DNA from: Chalara sp. BL73 | Lineage: Eukaryota > Ascomycota > Leotiomycetes > Helotiales | Length of the DNA stretch: 64,000 nt | Assembly: GCA_918026815.1 (NCBI GenBank) | Contig: CAKJVC010000193.1 | Location: 248,001 to 312,000, forward strand | Reading direction: 5' to 3' | Shown here: positions 22,396 through 35,529 of the stretch, one piece after another | Layout: each line of letters starts with the position of its first letter | How positions within the stretch are numbered: the stretch's first letter is position 1 | Program-made: the position numbers and the translations under genes | Notes under the pieces: generated by a model | Seen by the model: only the letters and a program-made list of their open reading frames with translations | The model's database searches: none | What the model was told of the DNA's origin: nothing

Positions 22396-24871
22396 TCTCG
22401 GTCTGGAGGATTTAGAAAGCAGGAAGAAGAATTTGATGCAAAAGGGAAAGCCTGTGAAACAGGAAACGAGAGTTCAATGAGCTTGCGGGCGGATAGCGCT
22501 GACTTCACTTTTGTCAAATTTGTGATGGAACTTGTAAAATAGGCTTGGAGCTCCTTTGTATATTCAGGTTTGGGGCAAAATAGAAACTAATAATCTTAAA
22601 ATATACGTGGGTTTCCATTGTCTTGCATCATCTTAATATTACGTTTTAGCGCACTCATGTGTGTCACAGTCCCTTACGAAGACAGAAAGCAACTTGTAGC
22701 TCGAATGGAAAGATTTTACAATGTGTTGAAGGAAACCATACATTGGATCGGCGACGCGAAAGGCAAAAAAGGCAGCTAAGGCAAATGAGATACTCTTGTC
22801 TAGGCGGTGCAATACTAGCGGGTAGAAGGACAAATGCCCTATCATATTCCGTTTTGAATCGTCTACGGCATGGATACAGAAAAACACCCCGAATCGCCGT
22901 TGCGGTGATCGTTATGTTTCCAGACTTTCATTTTGCAAGCTGTGCAGCTACGCAGCTGCGGTGATTCCGTATTGCTTAGGCTCATACGTTTGGTATGCCA
23001 TGCCCAGGGGTGTTTGGGGAAGGGGCGGGTCTGGCTTCATTCCACAAGGAGATGTAGAGGATGCTCGGGTAATGACGAAAGGTTGTTAGTATAGAGGGTA
23101 CAATATCTGTTGTTGGGATAGTGGTTGCTGCTATGAAGGGCAAGGTCTCCTGTTTCTTCATCGCATCCATTCATAGGTCGAGTGGTCGCGCTTCCTTTAT
23201 TTCCCGTAATAACATCCTGCAGGGCAAGTATCGGTTCTTTGTATCACTAAGAGACGAACGATACCCGTGGTATATGTGCACACCAGGCTTTATCTCTGGA
23301 AATGACAACTAGGACCATGCTCTCGACTATGCGAGAAATTTATAGCCCTTTCTTACACCGAACGCCAGGCCAAAAAAAGGGGACAAGCCTTCCCCGCCTA
23401 AATCTCTCATCTTGAGAAACTCCTCGATGAGGGCATCCCAAGGGATGGCGAAATCGCTGGAGTTTCTCGCTCGCGCCATGCTTGCGCGCGAGCTCGGCTT
23501 GCCGGATCCGGTCGCACAATGCTTCGGGGAGGTCAGGAATGAGTGCACTTGCCGGGGGACGACGGGATGGAGAGGTGGCGCGCAAGGTTTTACAGTGCTG
23601 AGAGGTATGTGGAGGAGGCGGATGAGAGGGTGTAGGAGTGGAGAAGATGGTGGTATTCGCTGCTTCCTTCAGGGAACGGGTTGTAGGTGCAATCATATCA
23701 AGAGAGAGAGAGAAAGGAGAGAGAAAGGGAACAAGTAAGTAATAGCTTCACGTAAGCTCTTTTTCACCTCCCGTAGCAATAAAGAGACAATAGATTTGTG
23801 TACGTTATAGAAATTAATGTTTATACTGGTGAGATCTCTCTTCGCGCGTGAGAATCAAGTGAAGATAGCGTAGTGCTGCCAAAAATCCAATATTCATTCT
23901 TGAAACCCACTTAGCGGCAACATATCTTAGAGATAGGTATACTAGACTTACCTACGTCAGGGAAGCTGTCATGCTGCACAAAAATATGATGCGCGCACAT
24001 ACTCCGAGGATATGCTTAATTAGCTTAATAACCACTAGGTCATATATCCAACCTCTTGCTGCTGCCGGGCGTAACTCAAAGATGTCTGACCTTGGGAATG
24101 GAACAATTGTCCCGACGAATCGATAACAGAGACCCATCCGTTATTCGTTGTTAAAGAGAAACCCACCGAGCCGGTGGCAATCAAATGCCTTGCGAAAAAT
24201 AAAGGAAATATGCTGTGGGACAAGTTCTACCATTGTAATCCTATCGAGAATTTCGAATGCTCATTGACTAAGAAAACCTGAGCTTTCTCTCCTCAGGTTC
24301 ACAGTGAGACTATCCATCCTTAGGACCACTGGAGCTGGAAGAAGTATTACATATAATACTTATGCATGGAAATGAATGATACTAGATAATGCTCACATGT
24401 AAACAATCAACGATGCGGGCAGCATTAAAAAGATCTGTACATAAAACGTACGAATAAAGGTCTCACTTTCAGGGAAATTGACCACAGAACTTCAACTAGC
24501 TAAACCGATTCAGTGCGACTAGGTAAGAAAGAAGCATATCATAAACTTTATGTAATATAGCATTCTCTAATGGATTACCACGACAGACTATTAGGGTAAG
24601 TGTCTCTCCCTTTTCATTTTTTTCTTCAAAATCATGAATGTTTTGATATCGAACTGTTCATTTTCCTATCTCGTGGCTGTCCCTTCCAAATATTCATAGC
24701 TCCGACAGTGTTAATATGCCGTGGTGAGAACAATTGTATACCACTGGCATTCTCTCCGCAAAGTAAAACGAAGCCGATTCAGGCAAGTCCAGGCAATATT
24801 ACAGATGAAGATTCCGGACTCAACATGTCAGGACGGAGCCCACGCGTACTCGTAGCATTCATGGACTCTAA
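22396..24871. other. Intergenic, 2.5 kb, no gene supported
   Basis: Lies between the 3' ends of the exchanger and STN1 genes. A minus-strand frame at 23,327-23,548 (ending FGLAFGVRKGYKFLA) and an overlapping one at 23,340-23,696 are the only protein-like readings. They conflict with each other and match no family I know. A GA-rich microsatellite sits at about 23,700-23,730. Nothing else was seen. Confidence 0.4.
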
Positions 24872-25788
24872 TCATATCCCCAGGGCATCGTATTTTCCCT
24901 TCAGCCTCCTCTTGGAAGCCAATGAGGGGACATTGACCCGGTTTTCAGGCCCGGGCTTCATTTCCTTCTTCTTATGCCTTATGTTCTTCTCTGGTTCCAG
25001 CCCCGGCTCATCCTCCTCACTTCGGCTTCCTTTCTCTTGACGGTGCTTTTTCCTCTCCGCTTCTTTTCGCCTGCGCCTCCCCTCCCCGCTCTCCTTTCTC
25101 TGCGGCTTCAAAGCCTTCCTGCGACATCTCTCTTCCTCTTCTCTTGAGACGAGCCAGGCCTGCGAGAGAATAGTTTGGTTGAATGTGAGCACTTCATTCC
25201 AGAACTTTATCTCTTGCTCTGTGCTACGGAGGACTTCGAGGTGCACAATATGGACCTGCTTGTTCTCGCGGAAAATTACTGCTTTGCCTTTGACTTTCAC
25301 AACAACGCCAACGTCGAGGTCCTTGAAGGGGACAATCGGTTTAGTAGTAGAGGGCTCCTCCTTAGGTTCCTTTTTCCGCTGTGTTGGGGCCGAGGCTGGT
25401 GCTGCGGCTGGCATAACGTGTTGATTGCGATGTTGCGGAACTGCCAGGAGGGGCTCGGAAGTAGGAGCCGGACAGGTGCATTCTATGCACATCCCGCTGC
25501 TATCATCTATCGTATATATCCTCCTCTGCCAAATGTCATCCACTGCGACGATAACCCCCACCATTTTCACCCATTTTATGGGATGATTTCCGGAATAAAG
25601 CAACTCTTCGCCTGTCACGTAATTAAATTAGTGTGCGCGATCTTGTGGTATCGGAGAAACTCGCCATTATCGTATACTCCTCGCGTAGTCAAGGACTGAA
25701 TGGTGCGAGCGTGCAGAGGCACCCATTTCAAGATAGTAGGTGAGAGAGTATGGCAATATTCGGGATATATCGTGGGCGCGGATGTCAT
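24872..25788 (-). CDS. stn1: Telomere-capping protein Stn1 (OB-fold, CST complex)
   Basis: Stn1 binds single-stranded telomeric DNA together with Ten1 and blocks end degradation. Exon 1 (25,788-25,678) begins MTSAPTIYPEYCHTLSPTI and ends at a GTATAC donor. This start matches the fungal Stn1 N-terminus (YPxYC..LSPT). The second exon runs from about 25,610 to 24,872 and carries the OB fold: NHPIKWVKMVGVIVAVDD, then RRIYTIDDSSGMCIECTC, and later VVKVKGKAVIFRENKQVHI. A Lys/Arg/Glu-rich coiled tail follows. The splice joint is unresolved: the best-looking acceptor (gtgacag) puts the exons out of phase, while an in-phase acceptor six bases further would shorten the link. A one-base error or a small lesion is possible. 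Confidence 0.82.
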
Positions 25789-26271
25789 GGCATGATTATG
25801 AATTTCTTGAGAGTTTTACGCGTTGATATGTTGTTCTTAGCAGGAGCTTGGAGCCCTGGGCTTGTGGATAACAACGCGCTGTCACGAGCATGGCTTCACC
25901 CCTGTTTGGTATTGAGCCGCAGCGAGCTTCTACAAGCATTTCCCCGGGTAACCTGACAGTGGTTTTCAATTCCTGTCCGCACCAAGAGAATATATCAAAT
26001 TTGAGAACTGGGTTATTATCTTCAAAATGTGGATGCAGATATCGTTCCATAACCTATACTACACAATTTGAAGCCATCGCAAACTGTATTAGGATAAGAT
26101 ACATGAGCTGAGGAAAACGAACAGTCTTCGAATATCACCAAAGTAATTTTGCTTTTTATCATAATATGTGATATGCGTATACTATTCCTACCCCATGGCC
26201 TTCCTTTCAATTCCGTCCTCGAACTCCTGAAATGCAGCGCTTATAAAACCATAATCTTCTAGCAGGGATGC
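25789..26271. other. Short intergenic, 0.5 kb
   Basis: Separates the start of the Stn1 gene from the stop of the J-protein gene, both on the minus strand. An 84-codon minus-strand frame overlaps it but has no family resemblance. Probably the Stn1 promoter plus the neighbouring 3' UTR. Confidence 0.4.
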
Positions 26272-27307
26272 TCATCGTTTTACCCTCTTGGCTGGCTTCT
26301 TTGCATCTGAGGCATTCTTCAGCTTGGCAGCAGCTGCTTGAAAAGCCTCTTCTGAGGGCATCACCCTTTCATCATCCTCGTCGTCCGAACTTCGCTTTTT
26401 GGATTTGCCCCGGCCAGGCTTCTTCTTCTCTTTTGCAGCATACTTCGCCTCCAAGTTGTCAAGGAACGACGTCCGTTCAGCTTGTCGACTCTTGATCAAC
26501 GCGGCCAGTCCACTTTCGTCATTATCCTTCTTACTCTTCTTTCCTTTCCTACCAAACAACTTCTCACTTACGCCCAGCTCCTCCGCATATTCCTCAGCCT
26601 CCTTGGCCTCTTTCCTCGCAGCCTTCATCCGCTTTGCCTTCTGCTGCTCAGTCTCATTTTTATACGCCTTAAACGCTTCCACCTCTCCCTTCTCAATTGC
26701 CTCATCAATAATAGTTCGGAACCTCTCCTCGTCCTCAAATGGGTCGCTGAGCATAACGTTATTGTAGATTGCGCTCCATTTCCCCTTGGACTGAATGTAG
26801 TTCTCTAAGACATCATCTTTCTCCTCAATAGATCCCTTATATTGCTTAGAGAACTTCTCGATGGCGGCGGACGTCACGACGTCAGCGAATTGTTCGCGGT
26901 AGAAATCAGTCCAAGAGAAACCATCGTGATCTACAATCTCAGAGGTTGAGCCTGTGGCATCATAGCGTTTGCGGCGAACTGGATCGGATAGGATGCTGTA
27001 TGCAAAAACGAGCTCTTGGAACTTGACGTGGGCAGTTTCCTTTTGTTCTGGCTGCACCTTATCTAGATTCCATGTTAGCAAATGCCATCTCTGCCTCAAA
27101 GCCACTAGCAAGCGCATATTGAGTAGCCGCGTTATTTCTTTCTCCAGCGTGAAGAGAAAGGCGCATACCTGGATGGTTCCTCAGTGCAGCCTTGCGATAT
27201 GCGGATTTGATCTCAGTTTCAGTCGCAGTCTTTGATACACCGAGAACGGAATACGGGTCAATGGTAGGCGGTTCCTCGTCAAAGAGATCTTCTTCCTGTG
27301 GCGCCAT
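26272..27307 (-). CDS. J-domain protein, DNAJC9-like
   Basis: An Hsp70 co-chaperone; animal DNAJC9 also chaperones histones H3-H4, and the fungal role is inferred only by family. Two exons, 27,307-27,169 and 27,062-26,272, give 309 residues. The J domain spans residues 16-85: DPYSVLGVSKTATETEIKSA, then HPD at 45-47 and FAYSILSDPVRRKRYDATG. The Asp codon of HPD is split by the intron (G|AT) and is restored by splicing, so the catalytic motif is intact. The middle region (SWTDFYREQFADVVT, then SDPFEDEERFRTIIDEAI) is typical of the DNAJC9 group. The C-terminus is Lys-rich and likely nuclear. Confidence 0.93.
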
Positions 27308-28027
27308 TTTATGTCAGTTTTATTTTGAGAAAAGTGAATCCAACTGCAGTTAATGGTTTAAGGACGCGTTATCTTGGCGCCACGAAGGCGACGCGTGACT
27401 GGTCGCGAGGTTAAAGTGGCACACGTGATCAAAGATCCCAGACATAAGGTACTTTGTTTATGGATGATATCCTGATTTTGTTTATTGGAAACTAAGTTAT
27501 CCCTTAGAAATTATACAGTCATGAGCGTAGAAGACCCGTTAGATCATAGCTAAGTTTAGTATACTGGTTATTCTAAACGAGCCTTTCTCCACGACAACTA
27601 TGTCACACTAGGCCTTACCATAACCTTAGCTCTGACCTACGCCCACGTTGTGTGACTATATTCCAGTTTATATCACGGTAGCATGTTGTAGAAATCTCTC
27701 GCTGATTGGTATCTAGAGATTCTGGTATGCCATCACCATCTAAAAGCATAATTTTAGTCAGGTTGCTATCTAATCTCACCCAGTACTATATCCAGATAAT
27801 TGGGCAGCATCTCATCAACCACAAAACTGGTCTATATAGATGTCTGCGTCATGTACAACATGCCCAAATGATGTACTTATACCCGTCACATGGTTATTTT
27901 GACAAACGAAATGAGGGTCATGTCCACCATCAACTGCGTGTCCCAATCACTTTGTTAGTTCAATGTTTCAGTCTCAGAGTAAACCTAAGTCTTTTTCAGC
28001 GTAATCGTAAAGGAAAGTTGGAACATA
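27308..28027. other. Intergenic, 0.7 kb
   Basis: Between the start of the J-protein gene and the stop of the GH81 gene. The open frames seen here are short shadows without family similarity. It should contain the J-protein promoter and the GH81 terminator. Confidence 0.45.
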
Positions 28028-31000
28028 TTACAAACCGGCTGCCAGAGTTAGATACCAAGTCCGGCTCGCACCTCCATCAAGCCAGTCGATATCAAAGTTG
28101 GGATCCGTAAAAAAGTCCCACGCTTTTTTGGGATCTATGATTGCAAGGTTTGCAAACAGAACACCCCTCCAGCCTCCCTTGACAGCGTTCGCTCTTCCGT
28201 TGGAAAAATATGCATCCCATTCCTCTCTAACAAACTTTTGTGTCCTTGTAAGAGTGCTGGACGGCATGAGTGGCAGCATATGGATGCCGTGAATGAATTC
28301 TGTGTTGGCTCCAAAATATGTCGTATAATCAATCTTGTTGTCGAACAGTATCCCCGCAACTTTATTGCTGATGAAATTGGCTGGCTGAAATTTCAAAAGT
28401 CAGCAACCCAATTCTAAAGTATATACTCCAATATTTAAGCCATCCTCATGTTAGGTAGGCTCGTTGCTTGAACTTACCTGTATTTTATTGTCTGAGGTGT
28501 AAAGATAATATGCCTGTAGTGACCGAGCAGTTATAGCCAACTGCAAACTACCACGAGCTTCCATATTGCTATCACCGATTGTATGTCCCCACATTTTTAG
28601 TGCATATGCAGAGAAAGAGTCTTCTGAAGACGACTCTTGATCCTTCCCATCTGCATATTCAGATATTCCATGTGCCCACGAATGGCCATGATACCAATCA
28701 AACGCTCGATAAACAGGGAAGAAAGAGTCTTTGCTTGAAGGGTTGGCATAATCGCGTACCAGAGCATTCACGTAGTCTTTATTAGTACGGAGCCATGATG
28801 GATCTAAGTACCCAATGACCGCAGCGGTATACACAAGATATCCATAGTGAAAATGGTGGTCGTTATATAAGGTGTTGCCGAAATCTTCATATAACCTATG
28901 CAATGATTAGAACCGGAAAACTAAGAGCAATATATGATATATAGTTAGTTCGGGCATGTGTTGGTAATTAGCGGATGCTGCAATGGCATTTGAGGCGCAA
29001 ACGTTTTACTTCGTGAGATTCCACTTACTGCCCTTCCTTGTAGCCCCAAGTGGAGACAATGCCCTTCCAGGCAGTCTCATAAACAAAAGGATTCTTTTGT
29101 TGATTGTTCACAAAACGCGCAAAGGCTGCCTTGACTAATCATTTCACGGTTAGTATTTGTACACTACTGAGTGCTTGTCTAGCTTGAATGAGCAGGAAAC
29201 TCTAGATTATTGAAGCAGATAAAGGATAAACTAGAGAGTAGAAGGTAATATCCTTACGGTTACTCAAGCCAACTTGGGCTAATGCAGTGTCTTCCACTAC
29301 ATCGTTAAGGACGAAGACAATACCAGCGTACTTCGCTAACGCCTACACAATACTTTAGACATTCATCCCATGTTGTTAGGTAGCTGCATACCTTTCCTGA
29401 AAAATATGTCGACGGCAAGTTTGTTTCGTGGTTCATATCCTGCGAAACTTTTGGGTCGGCCAATCAGCGAGCGATTCTCATTCCAGAATACCATCTTGCA
29501 TGACCGCTATGGAATGGTATATAGTGGTGCGTTACGGCAAATATTCATACATACCCTCACCTAGTCCGACTTTTCGAATAATGGCTTTGATTTCAGGAGA
29601 ATATGAACTCTTGCTGCCTTTAGAAGGACTCCATGGCGCAAATCCTATGTATAGGTGTAAGCAAGAGCTCATCCAAACATTCCTTTATATTCGACACGTT
29701 GAGGTTACAACGTTCTGATCCTACTTGCTATCTGATAGATACACGTACCCATATCGACTGGGATACTCTCATTGAAGCTCCAGCTATCGGCTTTCACGGC
29801 CGTGGCTATGCCTTTGGTTGTTGTTTGTAAATGTACTTTGGTCAATGTTGCTTTCGTGACTGAAGACATGGAGTCTATGTGATGTGGAAGTGCAAACATG
29901 ACTAATGGTGTATTTGGGATACCGCTCTTGTTAAATTGAAATTTGTATGACGCGGTTATTCCAGAGGCTGTCCCGGAGAGTGTGAGACCTGTTGCATAAG
30001 CTCCACACGTTTGATCGTACAATTTTTCGGCTTCTTTAGCTGTTTCGTCTTCCTGAGGACTCTTTGCAATCTGAATGATTCCATTGAAGCTCGAAGTTGC
30101 TTGAATCAACCCTGGGTTCACAATTTGGAAATCAAGAGGCTCCTTTCCTGAGGACGAAGCATAAACAAACCATATGCTACCATCCATGAGTGTTATCTGA
30201 AATTTCGATATGCCATTCTTAGGACTGGGCCGAGTGTCTAGCATTTTGAAAAAGATTCCCGACTGTAGGATTGGTGTGCGGTTGTTGACTTTCCCAGTCA
30301 CGAAACCCATTCCTTGCACAAGGGGGAACGTGAGCACTGGATCGGCACCTTCATTAGGCAGTATCTGTTGGAAAGGCTTTAGCTGTGTTGAAGAATTGAC
30401 CGTGCAAGAAAACCTTGTCCGCAATAACTCAAATTATATTTAGATACTGAGGATGAGTGCTATACTACGCTTGTGGCTGCACCGTATGAAAGAAGCCTGG
30501 AAGGATTAGTGGAGCTACTTACATTTACATTGACTGAGAATGCGGTTAAAGAATCCGTAGAAATTGTTGTTGATTCATCAAGTCCAAGTACTCCGAGAAC
30601 CAATTGCTGAAGACCTACCGCATTGACAAAGTACTTGACGGGGTTCTTCTTCGGATCAGGGCCATACACTCTCTGCTCAGCAGTAACATGTGTGATAGCC
30701 ATTCCCCAGCTCTTTGTTACGCCACCTCCCCTAAAGGTAATACCCAATAGTCAGCTTTACAAGCAATCTTTAAGTAGGCTTAGAAATAAGCGTCTCACGA
30801 ATTGATAGCCCAAATATCTATCGAAATTTAGGTATGCCACTCGTGAAACTTTCGTGCGGGATGCTCATACTTTGCCCATGCTAACGAGTACGGATGCGTC
30901 CATGTTCCGGCCGTTTGGCTCCCTAGAAAGAAATTTGCATAGAATTTGTTCGTCTGGATTGGTTTGTTTTGGTTCTTGATTCCCAATCTGGGCACAGGAT

Positions 31001-31559
31001 GATCTACCCGAGTGCCGAGCCCTTTGGGTGGTGCATTCATAGCTATGGGTTGAAAAATATTGTCTGAAGGCTGACCGGGCACTATTGGTTTAGCGACAGA
31101 GGTAATTGCAGAAGCAGAAATCATGGTTGTTGGGAGAGGAATTGGCGTGTTGAGCAGGCTCCCTCCATTTGTCCTGCTTACTTCGAGTGTTGTATGAAAT
31201 ATGCCACTTGTACCCGGTATTTCTGTAGATAGAATTGGGAGTATCTGTGCAGTAGTAGATACACCTTCGGTCTAGGTTACCAAGGGCACATATTAGCAGT
31301 TATACAATACTTGCTTGAGAGTAATACAGTTACGCACGGTTGAAACCAGGATATCTGGAGTCACTGCCGAGGTTTGGCTTAATTTATTGGTAACGAGATC
31401 GTTCAGGTGCAGTGATGCAGAAGTGAGAATCTCGTCAGAGCTACAAGGCGTATTTACAGCTTGTGGATCATAATGCCCATTACTCAAACAGTAAGGCAAG
31501 GGATACACAGGAAGCACCTGAAGAGCTATCAGTATCAGCAAGTACAGCGGACTCATCAT
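28028..31559 (-). CDS. Secreted endo-1,3-beta-glucanase, glycoside hydrolase family 81
   Basis: GH81 enzymes cut beta-1,3-glucan and act in fungal cell separation or wall remodelling. Exon 1 starts at 31,559 with a signal peptide (MMSPLYLLILIALQVLPVYP). About ten exons follow. One clear intron is 30,731-30,870, which joins LAWAK to GGVTKSWGMAITH. Family blocks in order: HPVPRLGIKNQNKPIQTNKF with YANFFLG, FPLVQGMGFVTG, FAPWSPSKGS, QDMNHETNLPSTYFSGK, YNDHHFHYGYLVYTAAV, WAHGISEYADGKDQESSSED and FIHGIHMLPLMPSS. The catalytic region DHHFHYGY and the two Glu in QESSSED are present. The last exon ends in LTLAAGL. Not every exon edge was fixed; those near 30,380-30,530 and 29,560 have alternatives. 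It relates to yeast Dse4/Acf2 (Eng1). Confidence 0.9.
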
Positions 31560-32630
31560 GGAAAAGGCAGAAATGGGGACAGGGCCATGATTGAGGGAAG
31601 AGAAGTGTTTATACCAACCAGTTCTTGGCTATAGAATAATTCGTAATCACTATCCGACCGCGAAGAATGAGTTCAATGGCACAGTGCCTTGTGCCTAAGA
31701 AATATGTCTAAATTACATCTGTGGAGAGGAATGGCGAGGCCCCACGCAAATTCTGGACCTGTGGAGAGGTACAGATATAGTGATGATACGCAAAGCAAGT
31801 AGTGTGGATGTCTACGAAACATAGCAACATGGTTGCAGAATGCTTGATTACACAAACAAGGTAGCGCGTTCTTGAGCTAGCACAAACCAAGGATGGCAGG
31901 CACTATGGAATGCGGTTGATTCAACTACCCTGTAATTAGGAAAATTTTCTAGATCTTGTAACATGCCGCTAGCAAATTGTTCCAGTTGATAAATATATGT
32001 TACGCGGCACCTAACATGAATAATCTTCATCCTGTGCTGACTGACACGCAGTTTGAATATAATGATTGCTAATGATTTGAATGTGTTTGTGTGCACCATA
32101 ATTTTGGTGGGGACCCTTGCCGATAGCTTAAAGGAAAACTAAGATACAACCATCGTGAACCCAAGAATCACTCCTGATCCGCTGCATTTGTTGAAGAAAT
32201 AGACTTTTGGTCACTTTTCCTACAAGAACCCACATTCATGATAGATGCTGTTTGACCAAAAATGTACAACGCGAATCAGGCCAAGAATATGAGAGAATAC
32301 CAAATGAGCTTGGTACAAAGCAGGAAGAATAAATTCTCACAGCTAAGAATCTGGTAAGCATTTGGCGAGACTCCAGACACTTGCGGGACTCATCATCAAA
32401 TGTAATCTGGGAATTTCATTGCGTTGAGGCCGATTAACTGAATTCTCCACTTAGAATAGCGCTTCAGAAAATGGCTTTTCGATAGACTGGTCTAAGATAG
32501 GACAAGCACGGGACTACAAATTGGGAGAGCAATCAAAGTCCAGAAGTATAAAAAACTCAAACTCTGATAAGTCTGAGAATGAGGCCATCAATCTTTTCTT
32601 ATTGCTAGCGGAATGCTACAATTCGCAGCG
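31560..32630. other. Intergenic, 1.1 kb
   Basis: Upstream of the GH81 gene and downstream of UTP14. Only short ORFs without family resemblance were seen. It should include the GH81 promoter. Confidence 0.45.
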
Positions 32631-35529
32631 CTATATTAATGGACGTGATATCGGCATGATGATACCTTGCTTGAGGAGGATCCGTGGCTTTGTATTGCCC
32701 TGGACTGTCTCTTTCGTTGCCCATTCTGGACCCATAGGCATACGAAGTGACCTTTCGTATTGTTGCTTTGATTCAAATGTGTGAGGCAGACTCGAGGCAA
32801 GATACTTTACGTTCTGTTGCTGTTATTAGTAGGGTGCTCAAATGAGAAACTTAATTAGAGACACGTACCTTCTTGACGCGCTTTTCATTGATAATTACGC
32901 GATCAAGCTTTGCATCTTTCCGGTTCCTCTCTTTGATACCTTCCAATTTCGTCAAGAACCGACCCTTGTTTCGTGCCTTTTCCCGTTTGCTCAAACCTTC
33001 ACCTGTCCAGTTACCCCAGCCAGGAAGCGTGTTATCAATGATCTTCTCGTCTTCGTCTATTACTGTCTGCCTCTTCTCCGATTCGAATTCCCCCACAACA
33101 TCGGCTCCTGCAAATGCTCGCTTAATCAATTCTTGATCACGGACCGCGAAAGGCAATTCCACAGAATGTTCATCGTCGCTGTCTTCATCCCCTGAAATTT
33201 CTGGGATCGTGGGATTTTTTACTGGCTTTTTAGTCTTTGGCCGGGTAGCAATCATAGTAGCTTTAGATAGATCGAGCTCCTCCACCTCGGTAGCATTATT
33301 GTTTCGACGTCTATTCGTCTCTGCACTGTTTGACAAACTAGATTTCGGGATTGCTTTCGACCATGCTCCACCCTCAGACGCGTCGTTTTGCTTTGGCTGG
33401 CTGAAGAGTGCCTTCTGACAGTTGGCAATCTTGTGAGTGCCCTCTTTGTGAGCTTGGAAAGGGATTGCATTTACACCATTCTCACCGTGTTGCCAAAGTG
33501 AGCTCTCATCTTTGCCGCTGCCTGAGTACTCAGGCTCTTCAAGCTCAGATTCTTTTGCTGTAGATGCCTGATGTTTTTGGTCGCGCCCTTGTCCAAACGT
33601 CCTTCGCCCAATGTCAATATCTTCATCTCCACTCTGTGGGGACTCTCCTGCTATATCACGTCTCATCTCCTCGACCATTTCATCATTTTCTTTCTTTCTT
33701 GATGATTCAGCTTTGAGCATGAATTTCATATTGACCAATTTTGAAAGAGGAGCGGTACTGTCTGTGACTGCTGAATTACTAAATGTCTCAAGTTTCTTCA
33801 GTAGTCGCCTATTTCTGCTTCCTCTATCGTCATCGCTAGAGTCGTAGTGATCAGATTCGCCCGAAGACTCTCCAGAGTTAGTTCCAATTTCTCTTCGAAC
33901 CATTTGGCCGTCGACTCTTTTCCGAAGCTCCTCATCTCTTCTTGCCATGTCAGTGATGCCTGCCCTAGCGTCCTCATCCCATGCTGCTCTCCCGCTCTCT
34001 TTGGTGGACTTTGCCCATTTGCTTCCCCGGTGTTTCTGACCCATGCGTTCAGTCGCTCGCCTTCGATTCTGTGCCTCTAATTCGTCTTCTGAGGGTTCAA
34101 ACCCGCCCTCAGCTAGAGCCTCTTTATTCATACGTTCCTCTTTTTCGCGCTGCTTCCGATGAACCTTTCGATACGACTTGCTCTTAATCTTCTTAATCCG
34201 CTTGGCTTTCACCTCTTCTCGGAACAGCAGTTCCCGAGCTATACGCAACTGGTCTCTTCGAGCTTTGACCTCCTCTATAGACATTTTGTTTGTCTGCAAT
34301 GCCTCAAACTCGCGAATGCGGTCCTCATCATACTGCCCACTCGCTGTTGCAAGACCACTTTCCTCAAGAATCGACTGAATCGTGGCTTCCAATTCATTGA
34401 ATGGCTTTGAGATACTCGTTGGTTGAAGTTTATTGTTACTCTTCGCCGAAGAAACATCGTTATCAGGGAGAGGGAACATCAAATGTTCTGCACGACGATT
34501 GTGCTTGACAGTATCTGTCCACCGATCAAGTGTCTCTTTTGTCTTTTCGAATGCAGCGCTTCGATCCAGACGGTCTTGTTGACGCTTAGCAAGAGGTATT
34601 TCAAGCGCTCTTCGTTTACGCTCTTTCGCAGACCTCTTTACAGCAACTCCAGTCGTTGGCCCAAGGCCAACATCATCCATTGTGAGTTTCATACTTGAAT
34701 CTCTCACCCCGACATTCTGCGTCTCGCCCTTGCTTTTGCTAGATCGATCATTCTGCGGCAAGTCCGCAACCATACTCTGGAGAGCTGCCAGTTTAGCGGG
34801 GTTTGATGCATCCTCCACAGACGAAGCTGACGAATCTTCATCACTACCCTCAATATCCTTATCGTCGCTATCCCGCTCGCCATCTTCTGATTCATCTTCC
34901 AAGCCTGACTCCTCACCAGACTGATAATTGCGCTCATTGGAAGTTAACACCCCCTCTTCTGTAGTATCTAACATTGCGGCAAGATCAATAGCATCATCGC
35001 CTAGGTCATCCTCATCGTCTGAATCCACATCGTCGTCTCCATCGTCCACCTCATCCTCGTCGAGATTCATGTTTCTGGTGGCGGCAACCTTCTTGGGTTT
35101 CGTATCCGTGCTACCAGAAAACGCATAACCGTCGAATTTTTCCTCGTCACTTTCCCCAAAAGCCTCATCGCTGTCGATATCGCTATCATCATCGCTGTCT
35201 ACTTGTCCTAGTTTCCATTCGTTTCCCTCACTGTCACTACCTTCGTCTACATCCAATTCGTCAAATCGACCTTTCTCCGGTCCCTTTCGCTGTCTTTTTG
35301 TGCTTTGTTCAGCATTTTCCTCATCTTCATCACCAATATCCTCGATCCGCTGTCGTTTATTTGGACGCTTCCCTCCCTCACTAGCTCCCAAGCGATTCTG
35401 CCGCACCTTAATGCGATCTGGGTTTTGGTATGAAGCAATGGCAAATGCATCTAAAGTTCTCTTCTTTGATTTCGTACGCGCTTTCGGCTTTCTTGAAAGA
35501 GCAGTGCCATGGGATTGTCTTCCAGGCAT
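32631..35529 (-). CDS. UTP14: U3 snoRNP / SSU processome protein Utp14
   Basis: Utp14 is needed for 18S rRNA maturation and activates the helicase Dhr1 in the nucleolus. Two exons, 35,529-32,869 and 32,813-32,631, give 947 residues. I chose the ATG at 35,529 (MPGRQSHGTALSRKPKART) over the in-frame ATG at 35,625, because it matches the family start and the upstream codons look untranslated. There is a long Asp/Glu/Ser-rich N-terminal half. The Utp14 core shows LEIPLAKRQQDRLDRSAAFE, WTDTVKHNRRAEHLMFPLP and KRIKKIKSKSYRKVHRKQRE. The end of exon 1 has GWGNWTGEG and LDRVIINEKRVKK. The second exon supplies YLASSLPHTFESKQQYERSL and GPEWATKET, the conserved C-terminus. Confidence 0.95.

Noticed and set aside
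23327..23696. Two overlapping minus-strand ORFs with protein-like ends (FGLAFGVRKGYKFLA and DLPEALCDRIRQAEL)
   Set aside because: They use different frames over the same DNA, no intron joins them, and I recognise no family. Not enough to call a gene.
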